From: CAVXGU01 sp963761615
GTDB lineage: Bacteria > Acidobacteriota > Vicinamibacteria > Vicinamibacterales > CAVVIG01
Length of the DNA stretch: 64,000 bases
NCBI GenBank assembly: GCA_963761615.1
Contig: CAVXGU010000003.1
Location: 496,001 to 560,000, forward strand
Reading direction: 5' to 3'
The notes under the pieces were generated by a model. The model did no database searches. It was given only the letters and a program-made list of their open reading frames with translations, and was not told the DNA's origin. Both the position numbers and the translations under genes were made by a program. Shown piece by piece: positions 19,430-31,430 of this stretch; within the stretch, counting starts at the first letter, position 1; each line of letters starts with the position of its first letter.

Positions 19430-20704
19430 ATGCGCGACCTGCTCGCGGAATTCCGGTGGCGCGGGCTGATCTACGACGCCACCGAGGGACTGGCGGACCT
19501 GCTCGCGGCGGGGCCGGCGACCGTGTACGTCGGGATCGATCCGACCGCGTCGAGCCTGCACGTCGGGAACCTGATGCCGGTGATGGCGCTGGCGCGGCTG
19601 CAGCGGCTCGGCCACAAGCCGATTGCCCTGGTGGGCGGCGGGACCGGCATGATCGGCGATCCGAGCGGCAAGTCGCAGGAGCGGAACCTGCTGACCCGGT
19701 CGCAGGTCGTCGAGAACGTGCTGGGCATCCAGGCGCAGCTCGAGCGGTTTTTGGACTTCCGGGCGGCGACGAATCCCGCCCGGCTCGTCAACAACGGCGA
19801 CTGGCTCTCGTCGATCGAGCTGCTCGCGTTCTTGCGAGACGTCGGGAAGCACTTCACCGTGAACTACATGCTCCAGAAGGAGTCCGTCAGCCGGCGGCTC
19901 GCGGGCGACGAGGGGATCTCCTACACGGAGTTCAGCTACCTGATGCTGCAGGCCTACGACTTCCTGCACCTGTTCGACGAGTACGGCTGCACGGTCCAGA
20001 TGGGCGGCAGCGATCAGTGGGGCAACATCACCGCCGGGCTCGATCTGATTCGCAAGCTGCGAACGAAGAAGGCGCACGGCCTGGTCTGGCCGCTGGTGAC
20101 CTCGCCCTCGGGCGTGAAGTTCGGCAAGACCGAGGCGGGCGCCGTCTGGCTCGATCCGGCACGGACGTCGCCGTACGAGTTCTACCAGTTCTGGCTGAAC
20201 ACGGACGACCGCGATGCGATTCTGTATCTGAAGTACTTCACGCATCTCGACGCGGCGGGCATCGCCGCGCTCGAGTCCGAGATGCAGGGGGCGCCCGAGG
20301 CGCGGTCCGCGCAGCGCGCGCTCGCCAGGGCGGTGACCGCGATGGTGCACGGCGAGGGCGATCTCGCGCGCGCGGAGCAGTCGGCCGCCGCCATGTTCGG
20401 CGGCGACGTCCGCGGACTGCGCGAGGCCGACTTCCTCCGGGCGTTCGGCAGCGTGCCCTCGACGAGCGTGGCGGCGCGCGACCTCGACGGCGGCGTGGCG
20501 CTCACGGATCTGCTGACGTCGAGCGGGCTGGCCAAGTCGAAGAGCGAGGGAACGCGCCTCGTGCGCGGCGGCGGGATCTATCTGAATGGCGAACGGGTGA
20601 GCGACGAGCGGCGGCAGGTGACGCGGGCCGACGCGCTGCACGGCCGGTTCCTGGTGCTGCGCAAGGGCGGCAAGCTCCAGCACGTGGTGAAGATCGACGG
20701 ATGA
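19430..20704 (+). CDS. tyrS: Tyrosyl-tRNA synthetase
   Basis: About 424 residues, class Ic synthetase charging tRNA-Tyr. The HIGH motif is HVGN (in TASSLHVGNLMP), the KMSKS loop is KFGKTEAG, tyrosine-binding residues lie in YTEFSYLMLQAYDF and GGSDQWGNI, and a C-terminal S4 RNA-binding domain begins near 355 (ALTDLLTSSGLAKSKSEG). ATG 19430 was preferred to the adjacent GTG 19427. A TATAGT hexamer ends 13 bases before the ATG and no ribosome-binding site is visible, so the message may be nearly leaderless. The rRNA operon starts immediately downstream on the same strand. Confidence 0.96.
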   Translation: MRDLLAEFRWRGLIYDATEGLADLLAAGPATVYVGIDPTASSLHVGNLMPVMALARLQRLGHKPIALVGGGTGMIGDPSGKSQERNLLTRSQVVENVLGIQAQLERFLDFRAATNPARLVNNGDWLSSIELLAFLRDVGKHFTVNYMLQKESVSRRLAGDEGISYTEFSYLMLQAYDFLHLFDEYGCTVQMGGSDQWGNITAGLDLIRKLRTKKAHGLVWPLVTSPSGVKFGKTEAGAVWLDPARTSPYEFYQFWLNTDDRDAILYLKYFTHLDAAGIAALESEMQGAPEARSAQRALARAVTAMVHGEGDLARAEQSAAAMFGGDVRGLREADFLRAFGSVPSTSVAARDLDGGVALTDLLTSSGLAKSKSEGTRLVRGGGIYLNGERVSDERRQVTRADALHGRFLVLRKGGKLQHVVKIDG

Positions 20705-20710
20705 ACGTGA

Positions 20711-20739
20711 TTGACAGGCGTGCGGCTGGGGCTTAAGCT
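20711..20739 (+). promoter_or_regulatory. rRNA operon promoter P1
   Basis: A perfect TTGACA (20711-20716) and TAAGCT (20734-20739) are 17 bases apart, only six bases after the tyrS stop and about 450 bases upstream of the 16S gene. Position and spacing suit the upstream of two tandem rrn promoters. Confidence 0.7.
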
Positions 20740-20846
20740 ATCGGGACGTTCCGATTGGCGAGTCCGCACGGCTGCACCCGGTTCACGTTCCACCTGGTTC
20801 TTCAGCACGGCTCCTTTCAGACTCGAAGATTCGGCCGGCGAGGTGC

Positions 20847-20875
20847 TTGACAAGCCAAGGCTTGTCTAGTAACCT
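20847..20875 (+). promoter_or_regulatory. rRNA operon promoter P2
   Basis: A second perfect TTGACA (20847-20852) lies 17 bases before TAACCT (20870-20875), predicting transcription from about 20882. Two dyads overlap it (see next entry). Together with P1 this accounts for the otherwise gene-free 20705-21195 region, the rest of which is transcribed leader. Confidence 0.7.
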
Positions 20876-20884
20876 TAGAAGGTT
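20849..20884 (+). repeat. Two abutting dyads across rrn P2
   Basis: GACAAGCC-AA-GGCTTGTC (20849-20866) is a perfect 8-bp inverted repeat filling the -35/spacer region. AACCTT-AG-AAGGTT (20871-20884) is a perfect 6-bp inverted repeat covering the -10 and start. They could be protein-binding sites, or hairpins if transcribed from P1. Confidence 0.6.
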
Positions 20885-20976
20885 CCCCTGAAGACGGCTG
20901 GTTGGCCCTGTCGGGCTGGCGGCCGGAGGGGGATCCGGGCGCCCCTGGCGTCCGGGGCGGTCCGGCGGGACGCGTC

Positions 20977-20990
20977 GGTTCTTTGAAAAC
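20977..20990 (+). promoter_or_regulatory. boxA-like antitermination element, 16S leader
   Basis: GGTTCTTTGAAAAC resembles the boxA element bound by NusB/S10. Similar motifs recur before tRNA-Ile, before and within the second spacer, and before 5S, as expected for an antiterminated rrn transcript. Confidence 0.6.
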
Positions 20991-21005
20991 TAGATAGAGC
21001 GTGCA
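20986..21005 (+). other. 16S precursor processing stem, 5' arm
   Basis: AAAACTAGATAG-A-GCGTGCA is complementary to 22852-22870 (19 pairs with one bulged A). The pair encloses the 16S gene and is the likely RNase III-type processing stem of the precursor. Confidence 0.75.
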
Positions 21006-21195
21006 AGCACAACAAGTCAATGAGAGTCAGCGTGTGGCGCTGCGGAATCGGCCGACCGTCCTTGTCAGTCCGTGGGGCGGCGGTTGGCGGCGAACCACAA
21101 CAGACCAAAACGGATTGAACAACGCAGAGCCAATCGGCCTCGCGTTAACGAGTTGTCCTGTCGACGTCCGCAAGGGCGGCGGTGGGCGACGAACT

Positions 21196-22752
<1,557 letters not shown>

Positions 22753-22851
22753 GAGCTTGGCTCGCCGACGACCCGCCGGCGCATCTTCGGATGCAAGGGC
22801 AGGCGGAGGCGGCCACTCGATGATCGATCTGGCTGTCAGTGGCTTGAGGCG

Positions 22852-22870
22852 TGCACGCCTATCTAGTTTT
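22852..22870 (+). other. 16S precursor processing stem, 3' arm
   Basis: TGCACGC-CTATCTAGTTTT pairs with 20986-21005 upstream of 16S, closing a stem around the gene. Confidence 0.75.
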
Positions 22871-22897
22871 GAGGGAACCGGCGAGCAGTACAGGACC

Positions 22898-22909
22898 GGT
22901 TCTTTGAAG
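22898..22909 (+). promoter_or_regulatory. boxA-like element before tRNA-Ile
   Basis: GGTTCTTTGAAG, six bases upstream of the tRNA-Ile gene, repeats the boxA-like motif of the 16S leader. Confidence 0.5.
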
Positions 22910-22914
22910 AGAGT

Positions 22915-22992
<78 letters not shown>

Positions 22993-23123
22993 CTTGCTCG
23001 GTGACCGGTGATGGTGAAGGAGAACTGATTGCGTAGTGCCTAGCGCGGGAAGGTTCGGCGGAGCGAACGACGATCCCACCTTTCCTTCCAATGCGCGCGA
23101 CAAAGCTCACTCAATCTCAGTAC

Positions 23124-23199
23124 GGGGAATTAGCTCAGCTGGGAGAGCGCCTGGTTTGCAACCAGGAGGTCACCGGTTCGAGCCCGGTATTCTCCACCA
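23124..23199 (+). tRNA. tRNA-Ala (UGC)
   Basis: 76 bases with encoded CCA. The acceptor stem is GGGGAAT/ATTCTCC (one G-T pair), the anticodon loop is GGTTTGCAACC with anticodon TGC, and the T arm is GGTTCGAGCC. It forms the usual Ile-Ala pair of the rrn spacer. Confidence 0.98.
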
Positions 23200-23461
23200 C
23201 GATTCGGGCGAGGCGATGACGCCTCGCGGCTCACCGGGGCCCGGAGGGTCCCGGATCGCGAACGACCAGCTGGCTCGAGCGGAATGTTCGCCGCTGGGTT
23301 CGACGGTCTTTGAAAAGAGATTACGGCATCCGACGTTCGCGTCGGAGAGCGGCAAGCGACTCGCGGCAGTGGCCCCGAGCGTCAGCGAGCTGCGAGGGAG
23401 CGGAGTGGGGCGTTGGGGCCCCACGAGCGACCGCGCCGGGGTTCGGGGCAGAGCCCCGAAT

Positions 23462-23475
23462 GATCTTTGACAACT
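23462..23475 (+). promoter_or_regulatory. boxA-like element before 23S
   Basis: GATCTTTGACAACT directly abuts the 5' arm of the 23S processing stem. Confidence 0.5.
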
Positions 23476-23521
23476 GAATATCCTGCAAACGGTAGTTTTT
23501 TCCGACCACACACACGCAGTG
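23471..23521 (+). other. 23S precursor processing stem, 5' arm
   Basis: Bases 23471-23498 pair with 26684-26711 over 28 positions with one G-U wobble. CACGCAGTG (23513-23521) pairs with CACTGCGTG (26661-26669). The extended helix encloses the 23S gene and is a strong RNase III-type processing stem. Confidence 0.85.
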
Positions 23522-23639
23522 TGCATGGGAACTGTCGCGTGCAGACTTCAGGTTTCAGGTTTCAGGCTTCGGCACGATCGTGCGGGAGTCGGGAGCCGGG
23601 AGTCCGAAGCCGGCAAGCGTCAGCTCTCGAGTTTCTTAT

Positions 23640-26632
<2,993 letters not shown>

Positions 26633-26660
26633 TATCTTTCTCTGCGATGCACGCAAGAAA

Positions 26661-26711
26661 CACTGCGTGACGTGAGGCCGGAGAAACTACCGTTTGCAGG
26701 ATGTTCAGTTG
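26661..26711 (+). other. 23S precursor processing stem, 3' arm
   Basis: Partner of the 5' arm at 23471-23521. It ends exactly where the next boxA-like motif begins (26711). Confidence 0.85.
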
Positions 26712-26724
26712 GCTCTTTGACATT
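26711..26724 (+). promoter_or_regulatory. boxA-like element before 5S
   Basis: GGCTCTTTGACATT, the copy closest to the canonical boxA TGCTCTTTA form, between 23S and 5S. Confidence 0.5.
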
Positions 26725-26848
26725 GTCTGGGACGACCCACCTTCCGCCTTCGCCTGATGGCTTCGGCGGACAAGTCGCGCGAGGCATCTCGCGGGCTTGG
26801 TGCCGAAGCGCGCGAAACGCGCGAAGGCGGGACCCCAGGCACCACGTT

Positions 26849-26966
<118 letters not shown>

Positions 26967-26979
26967 TTATTTCGTCAGG

Positions 26980-27016
26980 CCCGATCGCGCCAGAAGCGCG
27001 GTCGGGTCTTTTTTTT
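26980..27016 (+). terminator. Rho-independent terminator of the rRNA operon
   Basis: An 11-bp GC-rich stem (CCCGATCGCGC / GCGCGGTCGGG, one G-U pair) with a five-base loop is followed by TC and eight T residues (27009-27016), 13 bases after 5S. Confidence 0.92.
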
Positions 27017-27061
27017 GTTGGAGGGCAGCCGGTCCGTCTGTTCTTGTGTAGGATTGCAGCC

Positions 27062-28555
27062 GTGCTTGGGCCGTTTCGAGCCCTGCCCGGCGGTGCGGCG
27101 GTGCTGGCCATCGCCTGGCTCTCGACGCCCGCGGGCGCCCAGCCCCCGAACGCCCCCACCACGACGCCGAGCGGTGGCGTCGTGCTCTTCCGAACGACGC
27201 TCCACGCCGCCGACGCCACCACCTCCGACACCGCGCGCGCGGTTCTGGCCCAATCCCAGCCGCAGGGGACGCCGGATCCCGACGCGCTCCCCGGGCGCCC
27301 GGTGCCGAACTCCGATCGCCTCCGCATCGGCGTGGATCTCCTCGCGGGCTACGGTCAGGACGGCGCGAACTTCGGGCTCGGATTCGAAAAGCAAGGGCGC
27401 GTCGGATACGCCATCGTGACGCTGGCCGGGCGGCTCAGCAGCCGGCTGACGTACCGGCTGGCCGTGAATCCCGTCAACGAGACCGAGCCGCTCGCCGGAT
27501 GCGGCCAGCCCGGCTACTTCTACCCCAACAATCCCGCCTTCCTGTACAGCGCCGGGCCGACGGTCCCGTGCGAGCCGAAGAACGGGAACCGCCGCGTGGA
27601 CTTCTACCACGGGATCGCCCTCGACGTCCTCCCGCAGCAGGGGGCCATCCGCGAGGCGTGGGTGGACGTGCGCACGATCGACAACGTGCATCTCCGGTTC
27701 GGGCGGATCCGGCTGCCCCGCGGCTTCGACTGGGAGGAAGCCGGCAGCTTCACCGCCAAGGACGCGCTGCGCATCCAGCGGATCAACGCGACCGCGAGCT
27801 TCGGGACGATGTTCACGTACGCGCGGCGTCCCGCAGGCCGGTCGCGGCCGCTCTTTGCGATCAACCTGGCCGGGTACCTGGGTGAGGGAAACCGCCTGCA
27901 GGACTACGACTACTACTACCTGGAGGACGCCTCGCTCGACGCCAACTCCGCACTCACCGCGCTCGCCTCCGGGTCGTACGCCCCGACCGATCGCCTCGAG
28001 TTCCGCGTCGCCTACCAGAAGGGCTACACCGGGAGCAAGGTGGAGAGCCTTCCGAGCTACTGGGCGAGCAAGCGAAACGACAACGCCCTGGTCGTCGGCG
28101 CGGAAGTGCACCCGGCCGCGTTCGCGCGGGTGCTCGGCGAGGTCGTGCGCTATACGTGGGGACCGACGGCGAGCTCGGCCGAGCTGCTGGGCGTCGATCC
28201 CTCACCCGTGATCAAGCGCGGGTACTGGGTCACCGGCGAGGTCTTTCACTCCGTGACGCCCGACGTGATGCTCGGCGCATCCGTCTCCCACGAGCGAGTG
28301 GACCGCGCCGACTCGCTCGTCCGCTTCATGGCCGCGCAGCACCTCTACCACGTTCAGGAGGGCGCCGAGGACAAGATGACCGTGATCCGCTTCTACGCGG
28401 ACTTTCCGGTCGGCATCCGCGTCGGGGTGTACCGCACGTTCGATTCCAACCCCTACCCCTGGCTGTCGGGCATCTGGCCCGTCGAGGGCGACCACGCGTT
28501 CAGCGGACAGTCGACGGACGCCTGGGGACTCGTGGTCCGCCTGCACCTGCCGTGA
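27062..28555 (+). CDS. Outer-membrane beta-barrel (porin-like) protein
   Basis: About 497 residues from GTG 27062, chosen because AGGA lies eight bases upstream; TTG 27044 is the alternative. A signal peptide (GGAAVLAIAWLSTPAGAQ) is followed by a Pro/Thr-rich linker. Then come many short alternating strands rich in Tyr, Arg and Asp such as RLTYRLAVNP, HLRFGRIRLPRGFD and YDYYYLED, ending GLVVRLHLP. This resembles carbohydrate- or phosphate-selective porins of the OprO/OprP kind, with FGRIRLPRGFDWEE in the position of their conserved GQFK-type strand. The last residue is not aromatic, unlike most barrels. Substrate unknown. It follows the rrn terminator, and no partner gene is evident. Confidence 0.65.
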   Translation: MLGPFRALPGGAAVLAIAWLSTPAGAQPPNAPTTTPSGGVVLFRTTLHAADATTSDTARAVLAQSQPQGTPDPDALPGRPVPNSDRLRIGVDLLAGYGQDGANFGLGFEKQGRVGYAIVTLAGRLSSRLTYRLAVNPVNETEPLAGCGQPGYFYPNNPAFLYSAGPTVPCEPKNGNRRVDFYHGIALDVLPQQGAIREAWVDVRTIDNVHLRFGRIRLPRGFDWEEAGSFTAKDALRIQRINATASFGTMFTYARRPAGRSRPLFAINLAGYLGEGNRLQDYDYYYLEDASLDANSALTALASGSYAPTDRLEFRVAYQKGYTGSKVESLPSYWASKRNDNALVVGAEVHPAAFARVLGEVVRYTWGPTASSAELLGVDPSPVIKRGYWVTGEVFHSVTPDVMLGASVSHERVDRADSLVRFMAAQHLYHVQEGAEDKMTVIRFYADFPVGIRVGVYRTFDSNPYPWLSGIWPVEGDHAFSGQSTDAWGLVVRLHLP

Positions 28556-28579
28556 TCGCCGTCCCCCGGTGCGGCGCGT

Positions 28580-29485
28580 CTACTTGCCGTCGAGCTCGTC
28601 GTAGATGGCCTGCACGGCGGCCTTGACCCGGTCCGACTTGTAGCCCGGATAGCGCGGCGTCAGGTCGATTCCCGCCGCGGCCTCGTCCACGCTCTTGCCC
28701 GCGGCCCTGGCCGCCCGCGCCTCGGCCAGCAGATCGGCCGTGAACCGCTGGTACTCCTCCATCGCCGCACGGTTCGTGACCGGACTGTGGCCGGGGATCA
28801 CGACGTCGAAGTCCGGGCCGAGCCGGGCCAGCGCGTTCGCGAGCGTCTTCGGCTCGTCCACGCAGCTTCCCCCGTTGGCCCGGTCGCAGAGCGGCGCATC
28901 CTTCCAGGCGTACAGGTCCCCGACCTGCAGCACGCGCAGCGACGGGTACAGGATCATCGCGTCGCCGTTGGTGTGCCCCCGTCCGAAGTAGAAGAGGTCC
29001 ATCCGATCGCGGCCGCTTCCGATCGTCATCGTGTCGGTGAACGTGCGCTTCGGCAGGTACTTCGCCTTCTCCCCCTGGAATGCCGGCATCTTCGCCATGT
29101 TGGCTTTCGTGTTCGCCTGCGAGACGATGTCGACCGTCGTCGGGAAGAACTCGTTGCTGCCCGTGTGATCCCCGTGCGTGTGGGTGTTGATGATCATGGT
29201 CACCGGCTTGTCGGTGACCGTGCGGATCCGGTTCAGGATCTCCTGGCCCCAGCCCGCCAGCTTCGTGTCGACGACGACGACTCCGGAGTCGGTGACGAAC
29301 ACGCCCGTGTTGCCGCCGCTGAACGCGCCGCGCTGGGTCGGATCGGAGCCGGTGATGACGTAGAGGTTGTTCCTGACCTGCTGGATCTTCGTGGCCTCCA
29401 GCGCCGCGGGCGACAGCCCCTGTTGGGCCGCGACCGTGAGGGCCCCGACGGCAATCAGTGCCGACAGCACGAGTGCACGCTTCAT
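28580..29485 (-). CDS. Exported MBL-fold metallo-hydrolase
   Basis: 301 residues with a signal peptide (KRALVLSALIAVGALTVAAQQ). The metallo-beta-lactamase motif NTHTHGDHTGSN supplies the H-x-H-x-D-H metal site. Further ligands come from GRGHTNGDAMILYP (His), VGDLYAW (Asp) and VIPGHSPVT (His). The set resembles the periplasmic QuiP/SoxH-like or subclass B MBL hydrolases; the substrate cannot be assigned, although class B beta-lactamase activity is possible. GGAGGAGA precedes the ATG. It lies 24 bases after the exported methyltransferase-fold gene, almost certainly in the same transcript. Confidence 0.82.
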   Translation of the reverse strand: MKRALVLSALIAVGALTVAAQQGLSPAALEATKIQQVRNNLYVITGSDPTQRGAFSGGNTGVFVTDSGVVVVDTKLAGWGQEILNRIRTVTDKPVTMIINTHTHGDHTGSNEFFPTTVDIVSQANTKANMAKMPAFQGEKAKYLPKRTFTDTMTIGSGRDRMDLFYFGRGHTNGDAMILYPSLRVLQVGDLYAWKDAPLCDRANGGSCVDEPKTLANALARLGPDFDVVIPGHSPVTNRAAMEEYQRFTADLLAEARAARAAGKSVDEAAAGIDLTPRYPGYKSDRVKAAVQAIYDELDGK

Positions 29486-29509
29486 GACGTCTCCTCCGTG
29501 GCCGGGCCG

Positions 29510-30154
29510 TTACTTACCGAAGATGACGAACCAGCGATCGTCGTAGAGCTTGACGTCCTGGAGCGGCTTGAGCCCGGCCGCCGCCATCCACGTGGTGGCG
29601 TCCTGCTGGCTCACCTGGAGCGCCTTGTCGCTCGGACCCTTGCCGGGAACGAAGTCGATGATCGCCACGCGTCCGCCAGGCTTGAGGTACTTGGCGAGCG
29701 TCTTCAGATACTCGGGTCGCTTGGCGATGTAGGACAGCGTCTCGTTCATGAAGGCGAGGTCGATGTTCTCCGGCAGATCGGGGTCGGCGTAGTCGCCGTA
29801 GATCGCCTGGACGCTGTTCGACATGCCCTGCTCGGTCGCGTTGTCGCCGATGACCTTCACCAGGCCTTCGTCGACTTCCTCCGCGTAGACCATCCCGCCG
29901 GGCTTGACGGCCTGGGCGAGCGGAATCGCGAAGACGCCCGTGCCGGCGCCGATGTCGGCGACGATGTCGCCGGGCTTGAGGCCGAGCTTGGGAATGACGT
30001 CGAAGACCTTCAGCCCGGTCACGCGCGCCGGCGCGTCGAGCTCCTTGACCCACTCGTCGGTCGTCTTCGGAGCCAGTTGGGCCGTTGCCGGCACGGCGAG
30101 GGCGAGGGTCGACAGCAGGCCCATCAGGGCGACGGGGATCAGCGCACGGCGCAT
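29510..30154 (-). CDS. Class I methyltransferase-fold protein with signal peptide
   Basis: 214 residues. A signal peptide (RRALIPVALMGLLSTLALAVPATAQ, given here in part) precedes a Rossmann methyltransferase core: VADIGAGTGVFAIPLAQ is SAM motif I (about 64-80), VYAEEVDEG motif II and NIDLAFMNETLSY the motif IV region, with GGRVAIIDFVPG following. These match cytoplasmic SAM-dependent methyltransferases, yet the protein should be exported, where SAM is not known to be available. The start ATG 30154 has AAGGAG about ten bases upstream, and a TATAAT -10 lies at 30180-30185. It is followed by an exported metallo-hydrolase. The real role is unknown. Confidence 0.75.
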   Translation of the reverse strand: MRRALIPVALMGLLSTLALAVPATAQLAPKTTDEWVKELDAPARVTGLKVFDVIPKLGLKPGDIVADIGAGTGVFAIPLAQAVKPGGMVYAEEVDEGLVKVIGDNATEQGMSNSVQAIYGDYADPDLPENIDLAFMNETLSYIAKRPEYLKTLAKYLKPGGRVAIIDFVPGKGPSDKALQVSQQDATTWMAAAGLKPLQDVKLYDDRWFVIFGK

Positions 30155-30179
30155 ACCAGGAGCACTCCTTCCGGCCAGG

Positions 30180-30185
30180 ATTATA
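30180..30185 (-). promoter_or_regulatory. Consensus -10 box for the methyltransferase/hydrolase pair
   Basis: TATAAT on the minus strand (plus ATTATA), 25 bases before the start codon. The matching -35 is weak (CTGTCG with an 18-base spacer). Confidence 0.5.
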
Positions 30186-30301
30186 GTGAACCTCGAGCGT
30201 CGGCGACAGTCGCCCGCGCGGTGGTCTCGAGCCGGAGGCATGCCACCCCTCCCGGGCCGGCGGCGTCCAAGAACATGGGTATCATTTTCCGGGAGGACGA
30301 G

Positions 30302-30709
30302 ATGAGTGAGACGCATCGTCCGGCGGGCACGGCCTCCGAAGCGGAGTGGCGGAGCCGCCTGACGCCGCAGCAGTTCGAGGTGCTGCGGCAGCACGGGACC
30401 GAGCGGCCGGGCACCAGCCCGTTCAATTTCGAGAAGCGCTCGGGCACGTTCACCTGCGCGGGGTGCGGTCGCCCGCTCTTCTCCTCGGCCACCAAGTTCG
30501 AGAGCGGCACCGGATGGCCCAGCTTCTGGGAGCCGATTGAGGGCGCCGTCGCCACCAGCGTCGACCGGAGCCTGTTCATGGCCCGCATCGAGGTGCACTG
30601 TGCCCACTGCGGCGGGCATCTCGGCCACGTATTTCCGGACGGCCCCCGGCCCACGGGCGAGCGATACTGCATCAACGGCGTCGCGCTGGATTTCACCCCC
30701 GACGCGTGA
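30302..30709 (+). CDS. msrB: Peptide-methionine (R)-S-oxide reductase
   Basis: 135 residues. MsrB repairs methionine-R-sulfoxide. Zinc cysteines are in CAGCGRPLF and CAHCGGHLGHVF; the catalytic cysteine lies in RYCINGVALDF; the substrate region reads KFESGTGWPSFWEPI. No signal peptide, so it is cytoplasmic. ATG 30302 has GGAGG five bases upstream; an ATG at 30275 is in frame but lacks one. It is followed 24 bases later by msrA. Confidence 0.96.
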   Translation: MSETHRPAGTASEAEWRSRLTPQQFEVLRQHGTERPGTSPFNFEKRSGTFTCAGCGRPLFSSATKFESGTGWPSFWEPIEGAVATSVDRSLFMARIEVHCAHCGGHLGHVFPDGPRPTGERYCINGVALDFTPDA

Positions 30710-30733
30710 CCGCGGGAAGGAAGGGACGGAGCC

Positions 30734-31375
30734 GTGCTGTTCAAGCCGAAGACGATTCCCTCGAAGGACGAAGCGCTCCCTGGCCGCGATCAGCGGATGC
30801 CGGTTCCGGCCGCGCACTTCGTCAACGGACACCCGCTGGAGCCGCCGTTTCCCGGGGGGCTCGAACGGGCGATCTTCGCGATGGGCTGCTTCTGGGGCGC
30901 CGAGCGCAAGTTCTGGACTCTGCCCGGGGTCTATACGACGGCCGTCGGATACACGGCGGGCTCCACGCCGAACCCGACGTACCGCGAAGTGTGCTCGGGC
31001 ATGACCGGCCACGCCGAGGCCGTGCTCGTCGTGTTCGACCCTCGACGCGTGGCCTACGGCGACCTCCTCAGGGTGTTCTGGGAGAACCACGACCCGACCC
31101 AGGGCATGCGCCAGGGGAACGACGTCGGCTCGCAGTACCGATCCGGCATCTATTGCGAAGACGACGGGCAGCGTCGCGCCGCGGAGGCCTCGCGCGAACG
31201 CTTCCAGGCTCGCCTCACGGCGGCCGGCTTCGGATCGATCACGACCGAGATTCTCCCCGCCGCCGAGTTCTTCTACGCCGAGGACTATCACCAGCAGTAC
31301 CTCGCGAAGAACCCCGGCGGCTACTGCGGACTGGGCGGCACCGGGGTGAGCTGCCCCGCGGGCGTCACCGCGTGA
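30734..31375 (+). CDS. msrA: Peptide-methionine (S)-S-oxide reductase
   Basis: 213 residues. MsrA repairs methionine-S-sulfoxide. The catalytic motif is GCFWGAERKFW (Cys at about 52), with YTAGSTPNPTYREVCSG and EDYHQQYLAKNPGGYCG as the other family blocks. C-terminal cysteines in GGYCGLGGTGVSC can act as recycling residues. The GTG start follows msrB by 24 bases, so the pair is co-transcribed. The N-terminal 35 residues (PSKDEALPGRDQRMPVPAAH) are the extension common to this subgroup. Confidence 0.96.
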   Translation: MLFKPKTIPSKDEALPGRDQRMPVPAAHFVNGHPLEPPFPGGLERAIFAMGCFWGAERKFWTLPGVYTTAVGYTAGSTPNPTYREVCSGMTGHAEAVLVVFDPRRVAYGDLLRVFWENHDPTQGMRQGNDVGSQYRSGIYCEDDGQRRAAEASRERFQARLTAAGFGSITTEILPAAEFFYAEDYHQQYLAKNPGGYCGLGGTGVSCPAGVTA

Positions 31376-31430
31376 CCGAGGGCCCGGACCGGACGACCGG
31401 GAGCGCGCGTCCGGTCCGCCGGGCGGCCAC

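Larger units (their letters stand above)
23200..23639 (+). other. tRNA-Ala to 23S spacer
   Basis: 440 bases without a gene. It holds two boxA-like motifs (23305-23317 GGTCTTTGAAAAG and 23462-23475), the 5' arm of the 23S processing stem, and a short direct repeat CAGGTTTCAGGTTTCAGGCTTC near 23550 (in pieces of seven to eight bases). No coding potential is convincing. Confidence 0.7.
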
